Below, in pieces: positions 9,038 to 18,022 of a stretch of 64,000 nt of DNA. The position numbers were made by a program, and so were the translations under genes. The DNA lies in the NCBI RefSeq assembly GCF_900094575.1, contig NZ_FMAE01000002.1, positions 434,001 to 498,000 of the forward strand, read 5' to 3'. How positions within the stretch are numbered: the first letter of the stretch is position 1; every line of letters starts with the position of its first letter. The stretch is from Bradyrhizobium yuanmingense. Lineage in GTDB: Bacteria > Pseudomonadota > Alphaproteobacteria > Rhizobiales > Xanthobacteraceae. Below the pieces are notes generated by a model, which searched no databases, was not told the DNA's origin, and saw nothing but the letters and a program-made list of their open reading frames with translations.

Positions 9038-9952
9038 CTAAATCTTCAGCTCTGTCCCCGTCACGCGCCGATACGCTTCCAGGTACCGCTTGCTGGTCGC
9101 GTCCACCACGCTGGCCGGCAGCGGCGGCGGCGGGGCGTCGCCGTTCCAGCGGCCGGCGCGGCGCTCGACGTCGAGATAGTCGCGCAGCGGCTGCTTGTCG
9201 AAGCTCGCCTGCGGCTGGCCCGGTCTGTAGGCGTCGACCGCCCAGAACCGCGACGAATCCGGCGTCATCACCTCGTCGATCAGGATGATGCGGCCGTCCT
9301 TGTCGCGGCCGAACTCGAACTTGGTGTCGGCGATGATGATACCCTGCTCGCGGGCGAGCTCCTCGCCCAGCGTGTAGATCGCCCGCGTCATGCTCTCCAG
9401 CGTGTAGGCGACCTCGTCGCCGACCACCGCGCGCATCTTCGCGATGGTGATGTTCTCGTCATGGCCGCTTTCGGCCTTGGTCGCGGGGCTGAAGATCGCC
9501 GGCTCCAGCTTCTCGCTCTCGATGAGGCCGGCCTTCAGCTTCTCGCCGGCGAGCGTGCCGCTCGCGGCATATTCCTTCCAGGCGGAGCCTGAGAGATAGC
9601 CGCGGATCACGCATTCGATCGGAAACACGGTGGTGCGCTTGCACAGCATGGCGCGGCCAAGGATCTCCGCGCGATGCGGTTTCAACGCCGGCACGGCCGC
9701 AATGATCTCGTCGGTATCCGCGCTGATCATGTGATGCGGCACCACGCCTTCGAGCTCATTGAACCACCACGCGCTGATCTGGGTCAGCACCGCGCCCTTC
9801 ATCGGGATGGTCTCGCCCATCACCACATCGAAGGCGCTGATGCGGTCGGTGGTGACGAGCAGCAGGCGGTCGTCGTCGACGGCGTAGATATCGCGCACCT
9901 TGCCGCGTCCGATCTTGGATAGAGGCAGGTCGCTGGAGAGCATGGTGGTCAT
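9038..9952 (-). CDS. purC: Phosphoribosylaminoimidazole-succinocarboxamide synthase
   Basis: 304 residues from the ATG at 9952 ([20 protein letters not shown]); an upstream ATG at 10006 is in frame but the region between is not family-like, and AAGG precedes 9952. SAICAR synthase joins CAIR and aspartate with ATP in purine synthesis. Family motifs are clear: [30 protein letters not shown] at the N-terminus, [19 protein letters not shown], and the DTKFEFG and [13 protein letters not shown] motifs. The longer 'eukaryote-like' PurC form of about 300 residues is usual in this group. Rhizobiales carry a second, shorter purC with purSQ elsewhere; it is not in this window. Confidence 0.93.
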   Translation of the reverse strand: MTTMLSSDLPLSKIGRGKVRDIYAVDDDRLLLVTTDRISAFDVVMGETIPMKGAVLTQISAWWFNELEGVVPHHMISADTDEIIAAVPALKPHRAEILGRAMLCKRTTVFPIECVIRGYLSGSAWKEYAASGTLAGEKLKAGLIESEKLEPAIFSPATKAESGHDENITIAKMRAVVGDEVAYTLESMTRAIYTLGEELAREQGIIIADTKFEFGRDKDGRIILIDEVMTPDSSRFWAVDAYRPGQPQASFDKQPLRDYLDVERRAGRWNGDAPPPPLPASVVDATSKRYLEAYRRVTGTELKI

Positions 9953-10015
9953 CGGCAAAGCCTTCGCACAGGACATCCGGCCGCGTCTGATGGCGCGGCC
10001 GGACACCGGATTAGC

Positions 10016-10933
10016 CTATTCCGGCAGCGGAATGAACTCGTGTTCCTGCGGAACTGCGGCGAAGCGCCCGGTTTTCCAGTCCTGCTTGGCCTGCTCGATC
10101 CGCTCCTTGCTGGAGGAGACGAAATTCCACCAGATGTGGCGCGGGCCTTCCAGCGCATCGCCGCCGAGAAACATCATTCGCGTCGCCTTCAGCGCCTTCA
10201 CGGTGATGCGGTCGCCGGGCCGGAAGATCAGCAGGCGCGGCCCCTCGTAGCGCTCGTTGGCGATCTCGACCTCGCCGTCGACGACATAGATCGCACGCTC
10301 CTCATGATCGGGGTCGAGCGGCACGCTCGCGCCCGCGAGCGCCGTGACCTCGGTGTAGAACCAGGGCGAGACCATCGACACCGGCGAGGCGATGCCGAAG
10401 GCGGAGCCCGCGATCACCCGCGCGGTGAAGTCGCGCTCGGAAATCATCGGCAAATCGCCTGCCGCATAATGCTGGAACGACGGCGCGATCTCTTCGGAGC
10501 CCGCCGGCAGCGCGATCCAGCTTTGCAGGCCGAGCATCTTCTGGCCCGAGGCGCGCTGCGCGTCCGGCGTGCGCTCGGAATGCGCAATGCCGCGGCCGGC
10601 CGTCATCAGGTTCATTGCGCCGGGAGCGATCTCCTGGACGTTGCCCTCGCTGTCGCGATGCATGATGGCGCCGTCGAACAGATAGGTGACGGTGGCGAGC
10701 CCGATATGCGGATGCGGCCGCACGTCCATGCCCTTGCCGGAGACGAACTGCACCGGGCCGAAATGATCGAAGAAGATGAAAGGCCCGACCATCTGCCGCT
10801 TGCCATGCGGCAACGCCCGGCGCACCGCGAACCCGTCACCGAGATCGCGCGTGCGCGGCACGATGACGAGATCGAGCGCATCGCAGGACATGGGATCGCC
10901 GAGCACGGGATCGTTCGAGGGCTGCCAGCTCAT
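10016..10933 (-). CDS. Pirin family protein
   Basis: 305 residues, two cupin domains. The N-terminal pirin metal-site pattern is visible: RPHPHIGLATVTYLFDG and later AGRGIAHSERTP, giving the three His and the Glu that bind iron in characterised pirins. Pirins are bicupin proteins with quercetinase-like activity or redox-dependent transcription cofactor roles; the role here is unknown. The ATG at 10933 is preceded by AAGGAG at ideal spacing. It ends 63 bases upstream of the purC start in the same orientation, so read-through is possible. Confidence 0.9.
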   Translation of the reverse strand: MSWQPSNDPVLGDPMSCDALDLVIVPRTRDLGDGFAVRRALPHGKRQMVGPFIFFDHFGPVQFVSGKGMDVRPHPHIGLATVTYLFDGAIMHRDSEGNVQEIAPGAMNLMTAGRGIAHSERTPDAQRASGQKMLGLQSWIALPAGSEEIAPSFQHYAAGDLPMISERDFTARVIAGSAFGIASPVSMVSPWFYTEVTALAGASVPLDPDHEERAIYVVDGEVEIANERYEGPRLLIFRPGDRITVKALKATRMMFLGGDALEGPRHIWWNFVSSSKERIEQAKQDWKTGRFAAVPQEHEFIPLPE

Positions 10934-11020
10934 GGGGGAACTCCTTTTGGCTTTGTTGGGCGCGACGCTAGCAGACTTTCACATCAGCGTCGCGACAAAG
11001 CCCGCTCATCAAACTCCGCT

Positions 11021-11124
11021 GTCATGCCCCGGCTTGACCGGAGCATCCAGTACGCCGCAGCCCATCGATTCAACCGCTGCCGTCTCGGAGTACTGGATCG
11101 CCCGGTCAAGCCGGGCGATGACAG
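11021..11124. repeat. Palindromic intergenic repeat, family C
   Basis: GTCATGCCCCGGCTTGAC at the left end, CATCCAGTACGCCGCAGC, then TACTGGATCGCCC and GTCAAGCCGGGCGATGAC at the right end. It lies between the divergent pirin and AraC-type regulator genes. Confidence 0.88.
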
Positions 11125-11227
11125 CTGTGGATGCCGCCCCTAGCCCTTGCATGCGGATGGACCTTGAAAAAGCGAGCCTGACGAACGATGTTCGGCTGCC
11201 TTCAACCGCGACCGTTCGCCCCAGCCG

Positions 11228-12283
11228 ATGACCCTTGCCGCAACCGAACTTGCCTTCCGCGCTGCCAGCGTCGCGCTGCTATTGGTGCTGGCGGCGTCAT
11301 TGCTCTCCGATTTCCGCAATGTGCTCGCGGCCCGCCTCGGCGCGGCCTTCGCGCTAGGCTCGGCGGCGCATGCCGCGAGCTATTCCATCGGCGTGTCGTC
11401 GCTCGTTCCAATCTGGCACGCGCCGCTGATTGCACTGTCGACCGGCAACATCGTCGTGTTCTGGCTGTTCACGCGCGCGCTGTTCGACGACGACTTTCGG
11501 CTACGCTGGTGGCATGGTTTGATCTGGGCCGCGGTGACCGCCTTCAGCTTCGTCGGATGTCTCTGGATCGCGCCCGGCGGCAACGCGCGGTTCTCCGTGA
11601 CGGCAGTGAACCTAATCGTGCTCGGCTTCATCGCGCTCGCGGTGGTGCAGACGATCGGATCGTGGTCCGCCGATCTGGTCGAGCGTCGCCGTCGCCTGCG
11701 CGTCGTCATCGTCTGCGCCGCCGCACTCTATGGCGGGTTGAATGCGCTGCTCCAGATCCTCGTTGCCTTCAGCGCGAGCGATGTCGCCGATACCATCAAT
11801 ACAGGCGTGCTCGCCTGCATCGTTGCCGCGATCGCCTACGCAATGTTGCGAGTCGATGGCGCCGATCTGTTTCCGATTGCGCCAGAGCCCGCACCCGCGA
11901 TCGCGCCGATCCAGCCTTTGGCCGAGGACTCCGACCAGAAACTCATCGATGCCCTGATGCGCCTGATGGCGGACGAGCGGATCTATCGCCAGGAGAACAT
12001 TACCATCGGTGTGCTGGCGGGCCGGCTCAGGATTCCCGAATACAGGCTGCGCCGCCTGATCAACCAGCGGCTCGGCTATCGCAATTTCAATGTGTTCCTG
12101 AACAACCACCGCATCGAGGAAGCCAAGGCCGCGCTCGCCGATCCCTCCCAGGCCGAGGTCCCCGTCATCACCATTGCCATGGACGCCGGCTTCCAGTCGC
12201 TGGGACCATTCAACCGCGCCTTCAAGGCGGTGACAGGCGTAACGCCGACCGAGTACCGGCGGTTGAAGACGAGTGCGGCTTGA
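11228..12283 (+). CDS. AraC-family transcriptional regulator with membrane-spanning N-terminal domain
   Basis: 351 residues. Residues about 1-215 form six or seven hydrophobic segments (ALLLVLAASLLSDF, SFVGCLWIAPGG, VNLIVLGFIALAVVQ, ALYGGLNALLQILVAF). The C-terminal 110 residues are an AraC-type double helix-turn-helix: LAGRLRIPEYRLRRLINQRLGYRNFN and the second helix region VITIAMDAGFQSLGPFNRAFKAVTGVTPTEYRR, which matches the family signature. Membrane-anchored AraC proteins of this architecture are common in Alphaproteobacteria and their ligands are unknown. The gene is monocistronic; a family D repeat follows. Confidence 0.88.
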   Translation: MTLAATELAFRAASVALLLVLAASLLSDFRNVLAARLGAAFALGSAAHAASYSIGVSSLVPIWHAPLIALSTGNIVVFWLFTRALFDDDFRLRWWHGLIWAAVTAFSFVGCLWIAPGGNARFSVTAVNLIVLGFIALAVVQTIGSWSADLVERRRRLRVVIVCAAALYGGLNALLQILVAFSASDVADTINTGVLACIVAAIAYAMLRVDGADLFPIAPEPAPAIAPIQPLAEDSDQKLIDALMRLMADERIYRQENITIGVLAGRLRIPEYRLRRLINQRLGYRNFNVFLNNHRIEEAKAALADPSQAEVPVITIAMDAGFQSLGPFNRAFKAVTGVTPTEYRRLKTSAA

Positions 12284-12292
12284 TCTTTCTTT

Positions 12293-12450
12293 ACCTCTCC
12301 CCGCTTGCGCGGAGAGGTCGGATCGCTCTTGCGATCCGGGTGAGGGGGTACGGGTCCGTCGGCAGTCTCGCGTGCGGAGAGGCCCCTCACCCCAACCCTC
12401 TCAGCGCGAGCGAAGCTCGTCGCGGCCCCGTAAGAACGGGGAGAGGGAGC
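12293..12450. repeat. Palindromic intergenic repeat, family D (GAGAGG hairpins)
   Basis: A compound element of several hairpins: CCTCTCCCCGCTTGCGCGGAGAGG, then GGATCGCTCTTGCGATCC, GGTGAGGGG, and the mirrored CCCCTCACCC...CCCTCTC with CGGGGAGAGGG at the right. Related copies are at 31415-31472, 31881-32029 and 40137-40283. The gap between the AraC gene and the next start holds nothing else recognisable. Confidence 0.85.
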
Positions 12451-12618
12451 GCACCACCGCTGTGACGGCACGGTACCTCTAAGGATTTGGAATGGCTTCA
12501 CAATTCCAAAATCGGCCAGCCCGCCCCGATTTCAACCAACCCCTTTTCCAAATCCGGCGAGCATCCCCCGCCCGCATCCCGCTTCCTCCCCAGCATACGC
12601 CTCAGCCGGAGAACGCCC

Positions 12619-14046
12619 GTGACCCGCCGCCGCAAGATCGTCCTTTTCGCCTCCGCCATCGCCGCAGCCGGCCTCGCGCTCGGCGCGGCTCGAGCCCACG
12701 ACGTGCCGAAGGTCGCGACCGGCTTCGTCGCCGACATCCTGTGCGCCGAGACGTTCGTGTCCGGCCTCGATCCCGGGCGCAACTTCGCCGAGACCACCGA
12801 CGCCATGCCCGGAGCGGGCCTGATCAGCTGGGCGATGGAGTACAGAATCGACCGCGTCCGCAAGGATGTCACGGTGACGCTGTTCGGCCTCGGCCGCAGC
12901 CACGCCATCTATCGCGAGGGCCTCGGCTGCACGCTTGAGCACGGCGCCGGCATTGCCTCCGTCGAGCCGCTGCCTGACGACAAGCGGCCCGCGTTGCTTC
13001 CCGCGATCGCCGGCCCCGCGATCGTGCCGCCGCAGAGCCCCGAGCTCGGCGCCGCGCTCGACCGCGCCTTCGCCGAGCCTGCTCAGCCGCCTTACCGCCG
13101 CACCCGCGCCATCGTCGTGATGAAGGCCGGCCGCGTCGTCGCCGAACGCTACGCCGACGGCATCGGCCCCGAGACGCCGCTGCTCGGCTTCTCCATGACC
13201 AAGTCGGTGGTCTCGGCGCTGATCGGCGTGCTGGTGCGCCAGGGCAAGCTGAAGCTCGACGGCCCCGCGCCGGTCGCGGCCTGGAAGGATCCCGACGATC
13301 CGCGCCATGCCATCAATGTCGATCAGCTGCTGCGCCACACCGCGGGCCTTGCGCTTGGCAGCTCGCTGCAGGCCTCGCTCGGCTCCGCCTTCGAGCCGGT
13401 CAACCGGATGAAATTCGCCGAGAAGGACATGGCCGCCTATGCCGAGAGCATGCCGCTCGCAACCGCGCCCGGCACCGTGTGGAATTATCACGACGGCAAC
13501 ACGCTCATTCTCTCGCATCTGATCCGCGATGCGGCCGGCGGCAAACCGCAAGACGCGCTGCGCTTTGCGCGCCGCGAATTGTTCGCCCCGCTCGGCATGC
13601 GCCATGTCGTGCTCCAGCTCGACGGCGCCGGCACGATCGAGGGGTCGACCGAGATGCTCGCCTCCGCCCGCGACTGGGCGCGCTTCGGCCAGCTCTATCT
13701 CAATGACGGCGTCGCCGGTGGCAAACGCATCCTGCCGGAAGGGTGGGTCACCTATTCGGCGACGGCCACGCCGAATGCGTGGGTCGGCATCGGCGCCGGC
13801 TTCTGGACCAACCAGGGCGACAGCTTCGGCGCAAATCTTCGCATGGAGCACGGCTGGCCGCGCGATGCCTTCTTCGCCAAGGGCACGATCGGGCAGTACA
13901 CCATCGTGATCCCGTCGGAGCAGCTGGTGATCGTGCGCATGGGGCGCTCGCCGAACGCGCCGCCGCACGCCGACGGTGTGTTCGACCTCGTGCGCGATGT
14001 GGTGGCGGCAACGCGCGAGAAGGGGAGGCTGGCGGGAGGGGATTGA
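12619..14046 (+). CDS. Secreted serine hydrolase (beta-lactamase/PBP-like fold)
   Basis: 475 residues from a GTG at 12619, with GGAG seven bases upstream; this start begins MTRRRKIVLFASAIAAAGLALG, a clear signal peptide ending near ARAHD, whereas longer upstream starts would bury it. A roughly 110-residue N-terminal extension precedes the beta-lactamase-like domain. The nucleophile motif is S192-M-T-K195 (GFSMTKSVVSALIGVLV); RHTAG is in QLLRHTAGLAL and WNYHDGN matches the Tyr-x-x-Asn-type motif. The substrate is unknown; a periplasmic esterase or cell-wall hydrolase is likely. It converges on the MmgE/PrpD gene with a 44-base gap. Confidence 0.83.
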   Translation: MTRRRKIVLFASAIAAAGLALGAARAHDVPKVATGFVADILCAETFVSGLDPGRNFAETTDAMPGAGLISWAMEYRIDRVRKDVTVTLFGLGRSHAIYREGLGCTLEHGAGIASVEPLPDDKRPALLPAIAGPAIVPPQSPELGAALDRAFAEPAQPPYRRTRAIVVMKAGRVVAERYADGIGPETPLLGFSMTKSVVSALIGVLVRQGKLKLDGPAPVAAWKDPDDPRHAINVDQLLRHTAGLALGSSLQASLGSAFEPVNRMKFAEKDMAAYAESMPLATAPGTVWNYHDGNTLILSHLIRDAAGGKPQDALRFARRELFAPLGMRHVVLQLDGAGTIEGSTEMLASARDWARFGQLYLNDGVAGGKRILPEGWVTYSATATPNAWVGIGAGFWTNQGDSFGANLRMEHGWPRDAFFAKGTIGQYTIVIPSEQLVIVRMGRSPNAPPHADGVFDLVRDVVAATREKGRLAGGD

Positions 14047-14090
14047 GGTCTTCTTACCCTCCAGGGGGGAAGCGGAGCGCCGCGGTGAAC

Positions 14091-15458
14091 TTACCTCCCC
14101 AATTCCGTTGCCTGCGCCACGCGGTCGAACCGCTCCAGCGTCATGATCGCATCCGCGAACTTTTCCGCGCGCGCGTTCAGCACGGGGCGGGCCAATGTCA
14201 AAAATTTCTGCTGCATCGCCTGTGTATCCGGGAACGAGGTCGGCTCTCCGGACGGATCGGCGTAGAGCCGCTCGTGCACGCCGTCGTCCGTGGTGATGCT
14301 CACGCGCGCGCCGAAGGGATGAGTGCGGCCGATCTCGAGCCGGTCGTCCTGCACCACGTCGAACTTGTCGGCGAGCGCGTCGATGGTGGCGTCGCCGAGC
14401 CGGCTGTAATCGTCCCAGCCGAATGAACCCTGGTCGAGTGCGAGCGCGCCGGTGAAGAACATCGAGAACTGGCCGCCGACGATCGAGCGCGGGTGCCGCT
14501 TGGTCGCGGCGTCGCCGGTCAGCGTGATGCCGTTGCGGTGCAGACCGATCTCGACGCGCTTGACCTGCTCCGGCGTCAGATTGTGCTCGCGCCGCATCGC
14601 GATCAGCGCGTCGATCGCGGCATGGGTGTAGCGGCAGCTCGGATAGGGCTTCACGCCGATCTTCATCGTTTCATAGGTCTTGCCGAGCTCGGCCACCGCC
14701 TTGCCCGGATGCGCATCGTCGGTGTAGCCGGCGAGCAGGCCGTGCTTGCCCTCGACCGATTCCGTCGCACCGACGAAATCGTTGCGCGCGAGCGTCGCGG
14801 CGATCACCCCGTTCATCGCGGCGGCGCCGACCTGGTAGCGCTTGTTCCAGGCGCCGTTGACCAGAAATTGCAGCGAGCCCGCGGCCTGGCTGCCGGAGAC
14901 GCCAAACGCGGCAATCAGCTGCTTCTCGCTCAGGCCGAACAGCTTGCCCGCCGCCGCGGCCGCGCCATAGGTGCCGGCCGTCGCCGTCGGGTGGAAGCCG
15001 CGCGCGTAATGCGAGGTCGGATCGAGCGCATTGCCGAGGCGGCAGCAGACCTCGTAGCCAGCAACGATCGCCGTGAGCACGTCGCGCCCGGAGGCGCCGA
15101 CCATCTCGCCGACAGCGAAGGCGGCCGGCACCACCGGTGCGCTCGGATGCAGCGAGGAATCGGCATGGGTGTCGTCGAAATCAAGGGAGTGGCCGAGCGC
15201 GCCGTTGAGCAGCGCCGCGACCGCCGGCGTCCAGGTCTTGGCATCACCGAACACGGTGGACTCGCCCTTGGTGTCGAGCGCCAGCGCCTCCAGCATCTTC
15301 AGCATCGACGGGGTCGATTCCGCCTCGCGTCGCGCCCTGATGGCGCTGCCGAGGAAGTCCAGCGTCAGGACCTTGGCGCGCTCCAGCACCTCCGCCGGAA
15401 TATCCTGGTACTTGAGATTGAAGACATAGGCGGCGAGCGTTGCGGTTTCGTGAGCCAT
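14091..15458 (-). CDS. MmgE/PrpD family protein
   Basis: 455 residues, normal for the MmgE/PrpD family, which includes 2-methylcitrate dehydratase and cis-aconitate decarboxylase/isomerases. Motifs include LDFLGSAIRARREAEST near the N-terminus, SLDFDDTHADSSLHPSAPVVPAAFA (the substrate-site Asp/His cluster) and SCRYTHAAIDALIAM. No other methylcitrate-cycle genes (prpB, prpC) are near, so the substrate remains open; many MmgE/PrpD genes in soil Alphaproteobacteria are lone accessory catabolic genes. It starts divergently from the FUSC transporter gene. Confidence 0.87.
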   Translation of the reverse strand: MAHETATLAAYVFNLKYQDIPAEVLERAKVLTLDFLGSAIRARREAESTPSMLKMLEALALDTKGESTVFGDAKTWTPAVAALLNGALGHSLDFDDTHADSSLHPSAPVVPAAFAVGEMVGASGRDVLTAIVAGYEVCCRLGNALDPTSHYARGFHPTATAGTYGAAAAAGKLFGLSEKQLIAAFGVSGSQAAGSLQFLVNGAWNKRYQVGAAAMNGVIAATLARNDFVGATESVEGKHGLLAGYTDDAHPGKAVAELGKTYETMKIGVKPYPSCRYTHAAIDALIAMRREHNLTPEQVKRVEIGLHRNGITLTGDAATKRHPRSIVGGQFSMFFTGALALDQGSFGWDDYSRLGDATIDALADKFDVVQDDRLEIGRTHPFGARVSITTDDGVHERLYADPSGEPTSFPDTQAMQQKFLTLARPVLNARAEKFADAIMTLERFDRVAQATELGR

Positions 15459-15575
15459 CGTGTTTCCTCGATTTGGCGCGCAAGTTAGGCGGGCTGATTT
15501 GGCCTTTCAAGCGGCCTTGCGTCGGCGGGGATCAGCCATGCTTTTGCTTAGGCGAAAAGGATCGGGATATTCCGC

Positions 15576-16691
15576 ATGACGCGCGCAAGGCAGCTGTTCG
15601 ACCGGATTCGAGCGCGGCGGACGCAATTGGGGCTGGCGATCCGGGTCACGGTCGCCGCGACAGCGGCCTATGCGATCGCGACCGCGCTGCATCTGCTGCT
15701 GCCGCTCTGGGCGGTGCTGACCTCGCTGATCGTGACCCAGATGAGCGTCGGCCGCTCGCTGAAGGCGACGCGCGACTACATGCTCGGCACCATCGGCGGA
15801 GCCCTCTATGGCGGCGCCATCGCCATCCTGATTCCCTATTCCAGCGAGGCGGGCCTGCTCGGCCTGCTGGTCCTCTCCGTCGCTCCGCTCGCCTTCATCG
15901 CCGCGATCAATCCGAGCCTCAGCGCCGCCACGGTCACCGCCGTGATCGTGCTCCTGGTTCCGACCCTGCATCATGCCCATCCCCTGACCTCGGCGATCGA
16001 TCGGGTCAGCGAGGTCGGCGTCGGCGCCGTCACGGGATTGCTGGTCTCCTTCCTGGTGCTGCCCTCGCGCGCGGTGCGGCAGATCCGCGCCAGCGCGGCG
16101 GTTCTGCTCGAGCTGATCGCCGATGCCCTCGCCGAGCTGCTGGCAGGCCTCACGCGCGGCCGCGACAACGACGCGCTGCACCGGATCCAGGACGGCATCG
16201 GCACCGCGATGGTCAATCTGAATGCGATCGGCTCCGAAGCCGAGCGTGAGCGCGCGGCGCGCTTGTCGAGCGGTCCGGACACCGGCCCATTGCTGCGAAC
16301 GATCCTGCGGCTGCGCCATGACGTCGTGATGATCGGCCGCGCCACGGTGGTGCCGCTGCCGGTGGAAGTGCAATTGCGGCTGGCAGCGCCCCTGTCGGAA
16401 GTGTCGACCGTGATCGCCCGCTTCCTCCGCTCGGCCGCTGGCGCCTTGCGCGAGGGCGTCGGCGCGCCGCCGATCCATCCCGTCCATGTCGCGCTCCAGC
16501 ACTATGCCGAGGCGGTCGCGTCCGTCCGTCAGGATGGCCTGATCCGCGGCCACGCGAGTGACACAGCCGAGCGCTTCTTCGCGCTCGGCTTCTCCCTGGA
16601 GCAGATGCACCAGAATCTCGGCGACCTCGACCGCGTCGTCGGCGAATGGTCGGAGGCCTCGACAGATAAAACCGCACGCGTTGCGGAGTGA
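15576..16691 (+). CDS. FUSC / aromatic acid exporter family membrane protein
   Basis: 371 residues. Five to six hydrophobic segments lie within residues 20-170 (IRVTVAATAAYAIATALHLLLPLWAVLTSLIV, LLVLSVAPLAFIAAI, AVIVLLVPTL, VGAVTGLLVSFLVLP), followed by a long soluble alpha-helical half rich in Arg, Ala and Leu. That half-channel plus cytoplasmic layout is that of FUSC/ArAE proteins (YccS, AaeB, fusaric acid resistance). Such proteins export organic acids or aromatic compounds, often with a periplasmic adaptor; none is adjacent here. The predicted role is efflux, substrate unknown. Confidence 0.82.
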   Translation: MTRARQLFDRIRARRTQLGLAIRVTVAATAAYAIATALHLLLPLWAVLTSLIVTQMSVGRSLKATRDYMLGTIGGALYGGAIAILIPYSSEAGLLGLLVLSVAPLAFIAAINPSLSAATVTAVIVLLVPTLHHAHPLTSAIDRVSEVGVGAVTGLLVSFLVLPSRAVRQIRASAAVLLELIADALAELLAGLTRGRDNDALHRIQDGIGTAMVNLNAIGSEAERERAARLSSGPDTGPLLRTILRLRHDVVMIGRATVVPLPVEVQLRLAAPLSEVSTVIARFLRSAAGALREGVGAPPIHPVHVALQHYAEAVASVRQDGLIRGHASDTAERFFALGFSLEQMHQNLGDLDRVVGEWSEASTDKTARVAE

Positions 16692-17003
16692 GTTCGGGCG
16701 CGTCGTCGTCAACGTCGGCTTTCGACAGTAATGCGCGTGTGCGAAGCGCGGCGGTGATCGGCGGTCTGCGGCTCTGAGTCGCTCCACGCACGAGGTTCCA
16801 TCGGGTCATGTTGCTGACGCATTTTCTGTTTTAATCGGCGAGAAGCTAAACACGACGTGAGACCACTCCGGTTCTCACAACGGTTCCGTAGCCAGGGGTT
16901 GGCTCGAATCCGCAAAACGTTCGGCAAGTTCATGAGCGCTGCTGCGTTCGCTTGACCACGTTTGCGGTTCTGGAACCGGACAATCTAAAAAATCACAGGA
17001 CTC
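16692..17003. other. Intergenic region upstream of the RlpA-like gene
   Basis: 312 bases without a convincing gene. It contains CGGTTC-TG-GAACCG (16965-16978), a perfect 6-bp inverted repeat 26 bases before the next start, and an upstream CGGTTCTCACAACGGTTCCG direct/inverted arrangement near 16870-16890. These could be operator sites but no regulator is adjacent. Confidence 0.4.
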
Positions 17004-17498
17004 ATGATGCTCTTCCGCTCGAGCGCCGCAGTTTGCGGCGCCCTGGTTATGCTTGCCTTCTCTGTTGCCGTTGCTCGAAGTGAAACGCGTGGGGATCACT
17101 CAAGTGCCGTCGTCGATGCCGCCTCGGGCGATGCGATTATTGGCGCGGCGTCCACCTATAATCCGTTCAAGCCCGGCAAGGAGGAGGGCGGTCCGCAGAC
17201 GGCTTCCGGCGAACGTTATGATCCCTCCGCCTGGACGGCTGCCATCAAGACGAGCCTGCGCCGGAAATTCGGTGGGGTCGGATTCGGCGCGAGGCCGAAA
17301 TATGCTCTCGTCGAGGCCGTGGGCAAGAAGGTCATCGTCAAGATAAACGACGTGGGACCACTAAGACCTGGCCGCATCATCGACCTCAATGAGCGAACGA
17401 TGCGCCATTTCGATCCGAGCATGGACCTCGGTGTCATTCCTGACGTGAAAGTCAGTCCGCTCGCTGGCGACAATTGGACTGCAGGGCCGGTGGGCTGA
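17004..17498 (+). CDS. RlpA-like double-psi beta-barrel protein
   Basis: 164 residues. A signal peptide (MMLFRSSAAVCGALVMLAFSVAVARS) precedes a domain with the RlpA/expansin-like double-psi beta-barrel pattern: GAASTYNPF...QTASGERYDPSAWTAA at the N-terminus and VIVKINDVGPLRPGRIIDLNERTMRHF at the C-terminus, which matches the consensus V.VNDRGPF..GR.IDLS. RlpA proteins act in the periplasm or outer membrane as septal lytic transglycosylases; this short form lacks the SPOR domain and has no lipobox. Residues corresponding to the RlpA catalytic Asp (NDVGP) are present. The gene stands alone and converges on the DUF2867 gene. Confidence 0.82.
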   Translation: MMLFRSSAAVCGALVMLAFSVAVARSETRGDHSSAVVDAASGDAIIGAASTYNPFKPGKEEGGPQTASGERYDPSAWTAAIKTSLRRKFGGVGFGARPKYALVEAVGKKVIVKINDVGPLRPGRIIDLNERTMRHFDPSMDLGVIPDVKVSPLAGDNWTAGPVG

Positions 17499-17536
17499 AC
17501 AGGGCGTGTTCGTTCAATGTCGGCCCGCACAGTTCA

Positions 17537-18022
17537 TCAGGCCGTCTCCACGATGCGTCCCATCATGTTGCGGACCACGAGCTTGTGGAAGGGCATGATC
17601 AGCGCAAGATAGGTCCGGCCGAGCAGGTTGTGCGTGCGCACCAGCGTGGTCGAGGTCACATGGCGGCGCGCGGCATTGCCTGAAACGTCGACTACGATGC
17701 GGAAATCGAGGTGCGAATCATCGAAGCCCGCGACCAGCTGCTCCGGCGTCTCGCTCAGCACCGGAAACAGGCCGATCAGGCCGTACGGCGCCGGCGCGCC
17801 TTCGCCCGATGTCTTCAGCCCGAACGGCCTCACCAGAATGTTGCGCAGGCGCAGCAGTGCGTCGATCCAGCGCGGCCCGTGCAGCACCATCCTGGTGCAG
17901 GCTTCGCGGGCATTCACCGCCGCGGCGCCGATGTCCACGCAAAACGCGTCGATGAACTGCGCGCCGGCGAGCAGCGCATCGGCATCGACTTCAGGCGCGA
18001 CTTCGCGGACCGTCCCGATCAT
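17537..18022 (-). CDS. DUF2867 domain-containing protein
   Basis: 161 residues from the ATG at 18022. The sequence has the DUF2867 features: DAFCVDIG, LLRLRNILVRPFGLK, GLFPVLSETPEQLVAGFDDSHLDFRIVVDV, and VRTHNLLGRTYLALIMPFHKLVV near the end. Function is unknown for the family. Its ATG overlaps the TGA of the upstream MATE gene (ATGA, 18019-18022), so it is almost certainly translated by coupling with the exporter and shares its transcript. The overlap argues for a joint role, but the nature of it cannot be inferred. Confidence 0.82.
   Translation of the reverse strand: MIGTVREVAPEVDADALLAGAQFIDAFCVDIGAAAVNAREACTRMVLHGPRWIDALLRLRNILVRPFGLKTSGEGAPAPYGLIGLFPVLSETPEQLVAGFDDSHLDFRIVVDVSGNAARRHVTSTTLVRTHNLLGRTYLALIMPFHKLVVRNMMGRIVETA

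Noticed and set aside
16965..16978. CGGTTC-TG-GAACCG palindrome as an operator
   Set aside because: Only one short dyad with no neighbouring regulator or second copy; kept as a note in the intergenic entry.
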